From positions 1 through 7,441 of the forward strand of contig DNAU01000245.1 of NCBI GenBank assembly GCA_003491925.1: a stretch of DNA of 7,441 nucleotides, in the 5' to 3' direction. The stretch comes from Chloroflexota bacterium (GTDB taxonomy: Bacteria > Chloroflexota > Dormibacteria > Aeolococcales > Aeolococcaceae). A model generated the notes under the pieces. It was not told the DNA's origin. It saw only the letters and a list, made by a program, of their open reading frames with translations, and ran no database searches. Below, in pieces: positions 5,749 to 7,441 of this stretch (its first letter is position 1; every line of letters begins with the position of its first letter). A program made the translations under genes and the position numbers.

Positions 5749-6894
5749 TCAGCCGACGGAGATCGTCGCCGTGTCGGTGGTCAGGTTGACCGTGACCGAT
5801 CCATCCGCAAAGGACCGCGTGAAGACGGAGCCGGACACCTGGTACGGGCCGAGCGGCGCACCGAGCTGGTCCTTGAGGTTGGAGTACGAGCAGCCGGTGT
5901 TGTCGGCACTCTTGGACGGCATGAAGTCCCAGTATGAGCCCGACCCCTGGCCCAGCAGGTAAACGCCGAGCCCGAACTGCTCCCACTGCGACACCTGCGC
6001 CTGGGTCCCGCCGGACCACACCTTGGTCCAGCCCAGGAAGGCCTTACCGCTGGACGACATGGAGGCCATCATCTGCAGCGAGTCCTCGACGGTGGTGACC
6101 GTCGGGTAGGCGGTGACCGAAGAGGTCGGGGAGCGGAGGAAGAGCTCGCTCACCCCCGCGTCCGCCGTCGACGTCGCGAACACGCTGGTCTCGCGCGTGT
6201 AGGTCGGGCCGTTGATCAGCCCGTTGAAGGCGAGGTACTTGCCGTCCAGGGCCGCCTTGTCGGCGTCCAGGAGCAGCACGGAGTTGGCCAGGTACTCGCT
6301 GTCGGTGTACGCCTGGCCGGTGGCCGGGTCGATGGGGATCCCGCTGGCGTAGTTCTTGCCCAGCGGGGCCGGCCCCATCGAGTCGTCCATGGCCCCGTCG
6401 AAGCCGTACTCGGCGACCGTCGCCGCCAGCTGCTGCGCGTGCCAGGCCCGGTACCCGGGATTGCTCATCTCCATGAGGTAGTTGCCGGGGAAGCCCTTGA
6501 GGTTGATCAGGTTGCCGCTCGCGTCGTGGGCGAACCAGCTCGGGTCCTGGGCGAGGACGGTGGTGAAGTTGGCGCTTCCCTTCTGGAGGTAGGGGCCGAG
6601 GTTGTAGGCGAGGATGGTCAGATCGGGGTTCCAGGCGCGCAGCTGCGTCATCCACTTCTTGTAGACGCCGGGCTGGCCGATGAGGACGCTGTCGTTCTGG
6701 GCCGCGGCCTGCCACTCGGCGCTGGTGCGGCCGGCGGCGGCGCCGCCCCAGTCAGCCGCCCACAGTCCGACGGTCCCCGGGCTGGAGGCGGGCGGACAGG
6801 CGGCGAGCGCCGTCGTCCCCCACGAGGAGATGGCGACGGCGGCGGCCGCACCGACGATCGACATGAGGGTCAGCGGCAGGGGTGATCGACGCAT
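5749..6894 (-). CDS. Exported TIM-barrel glycoside hydrolase-like protein, possible lipoprotein (GHL15-like)
   Basis: This 381-residue protein is a paralogue of the convergent hydrolase. Residues 40-381 align without gaps to residues 101-442 of that protein, about 231 of 342 identical by hand count. The barrel strands and likely catalytic residues are kept: DGAMDD with Asp166, Asp170 and Asp171, Glu250 in SELFLR, and Asp323 in YWDFMP. The N-terminus differs. A signal peptide (MRR start, hydrophobic core 8-22) ends in ALA-A-C, and the long linker is absent. Leu30-Ala31-Ala32-Cys33 fits a lipobox, so the protein may be lipid-anchored. However, the only other cysteine, Cys335, is absent from the paralogue together with Cys33, so a disulphide is equally possible. 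The start at 6894 is chosen for its GGAG at 6904-6907, nine bases away. An upstream in-frame GTG at 6954 has no such site and would bury the signal peptide. The substrate is unknown. Confidence 0.7.
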   Translation of the reverse strand: MRRSPLPLTLMSIVGAAAAVAISSWGTTALAACPPASSPGTVGLWAADWGGAAAGRTSAEWQAAAQNDSVLIGQPGVYKKWMTQLRAWNPDLTILAYNLGPYLQKGSANFTTVLAQDPSWFAHDASGNLINLKGFPGNYLMEMSNPGYRAWHAQQLAATVAEYGFDGAMDDSMGPAPLGKNYASGIPIDPATGQAYTDSEYLANSVLLLDADKAALDGKYLAFNGLINGPTYTRETSVFATSTADAGVSELFLRSPTSSVTAYPTVTTVEDSLQMMASMSSSGKAFLGWTKVWSGGTQAQVSQWEQFGLGVYLLGQGSGSYWDFMPSKSADNTGCSYSNLKDQLGAPLGPYQVSGSVFTRSFADGSVTVNLTTDTATISVG

Positions 6895-6903
6895 GACTTT
6901 CGG

Positions 6904-6907
6904 CTCC
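6904..6907 (-). promoter_or_regulatory. Shine-Dalgarno site that sets the second hydrolase start
   Basis: On the minus strand GGAG lies nine bases before the ATG at 6894. It supports that start over the GTG at 6954. Confidence 0.6.
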
Positions 6908-6956
6908 GATGCGAGGCGGCTGTTCCGCCCCGCACTCTGGTGCCGCGCTGTCACGC

Positions 6957-6974
6957 GACGGTGATATCGCCGTC
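6957..6974. promoter_or_regulatory. Near-perfect 18-bp palindrome, candidate operator
   Basis: GACGGTGATATCGCCGTC is symmetric at 16 of 18 positions around GATATC. It lies about 63 bases upstream of the second hydrolase start, between that gene and the end of the NHL gene that precedes it. Its position suits a dimeric regulator site, but no regulator gene is in the window. The rest of the 229-base gap (6895-7123) shows only weak hairpins (for example GCCGG/CCGGC at 7069-7084) and no clear promoter or gene. Confidence 0.4.
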
Positions 6975-7123
6975 ACGGGGCGCCGACCTTGGTCGCGTTC
7001 CGGTAACGAGAACGCCGTCAACTGACGCTGGAGTCGCGCGATCCCCCGGGATGTGACGTGAGGCCCGTGCCGGTCTCCTCCGGCCGCCCAATCCCAGGCT
7101 GGCTTCCGACCCTGATCAGCGCG

Positions 7124-7441
7124 TCAGGGTACGGACCACTCGCTCACCCGGTCGTTGTTCTCCTCGACGACGGCGAGGGCGCCGTTTGGTCCGAAGCTCA
7201 ACCCCTGGGGTGTCTGCATGTCACCGACCTTGGTCCCGTAGCCGCCGAAGGTCCCCACCAGCTTCCCCGCCCGGGTGTACTGGGCCACCTCGTTGACGCT
7301 GGAGAGCGCCACGTAGAGGTACCCGGAGTCCCCGGCGATACCGTACACGCCGGCCTCGGGGATCGAGCTGTTGACGTTGAAGTGACCGATCTCGGCGCCG
7401 CCGTCAGCGAACGACTCGAAGTGGTAGACGTTCCCCGTCGC
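7124..7441 (-). CDS. 3' part of a fourth NHL-repeat protein (partial, cut by window edge)
   Basis: The frame is open from the window edge to TGA at 7124-7126, giving 105 visible residues starting ATGNVYHFESF. Two NHL-like repeats can be read: AGVYGIAGDSGYLYVALSS with VNEVAQYTRAG, and PQGLSFGPNGALAVVEENN with DRVSEWSVP at the terminus. Ending exactly on the last strand of a blade is shared with the plus-strand NHL proteins, but the sequence is clearly more distant from them than they are from each other. No cysteine occurs in the visible part. The real start lies outside the window. The gene precedes the second hydrolase on the same strand, mirroring the NHL-hydrolase order on the plus strand. 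No strong terminator was seen in the gap after it, so read-through is possible. Confidence 0.75.
   Translation of the reverse strand, partial: ATGNVYHFESFADGGAEIGHFNVNSSIPEAGVYGIAGDSGYLYVALSSVNEVAQYTRAGKLVGTFGGYGTKVGDMQTPQGLSFGPNGALAVVEENNDRVSEWSVP

Noticed and set aside
6439..6885. Plus-strand open frame opposite the second hydrolase
   Set aside because: The sequence is Gly/Val/Glu-rich without motifs and mirrors the shadow opposite the first hydrolase.
7016..7021. TTGACG on the minus strand as a -35 box for the second hydrolase
   Set aside because: At 16-18 bases downstream the sequence is GC-rich (ACGCGA), with no -10-like element.

Overview
The window comes from a high-GC bacterium. The third codon positions are strongly G/C biased, Shine-Dalgarno sites are strong, genes are tightly packed and the encoded proteins are exported. 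This fits a soil-type actinobacterium or a relative such as Dormibacterota, but no marker gene is present and the taxonomy is inference. Everything recognisable belongs to two families: secreted NHL-repeat beta-propellers and TIM-barrel glycoside hydrolase-like proteins.

Left part, + strand: the last nine codons and stop of an upstream gene (1-31) read like the end of an NHL propeller. Two full-length paralogous secreted NHL proteins follow (45-2063 and 2060-4024). They are joined by an ATGA stop/start overlap, so the run looks like an operon of at least three NHL genes. Each full protein has twelve NHL-like repeats, best read as two six-bladed propellers. A strong hairpin terminator (4041-4077) closes the run.

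Middle: a roughly 270-base non-coding leader with several hairpins precedes a secreted TIM-barrel hydrolase-like gene (4353-5681, +). It converges, across a shared bidirectional terminator (5689-5728), on a paralogue on the minus strand (5749-6894). The catalytic domains align without a gap over 342 residues at about 68% identity (hand count). Their N-termini differ: one has a long Ala/Ser/Gly linker, the other a short segment starting at a cysteine that could be a lipid anchor or half of a disulphide.

Right part: a 229-base intergenic region with a near-perfect 18-bp palindrome separates the second hydrolase from the 3' end of a fourth NHL gene, on the minus strand and cut by the window edge.

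The overall order is NHL, NHL, NHL, hydrolase facing hydrolase, NHL: a mirror arrangement that suggests an NHL-hydrolase module duplicated in inverted orientation. The simplest reading is an extracellular polysaccharide-processing or surface-binding locus. Propellers would act as binding scaffolds and the barrels as enzymes. The substrate and the link between the two families are inference. No RNA genes, insertion sequences, CRISPR arrays or integration signs were seen.
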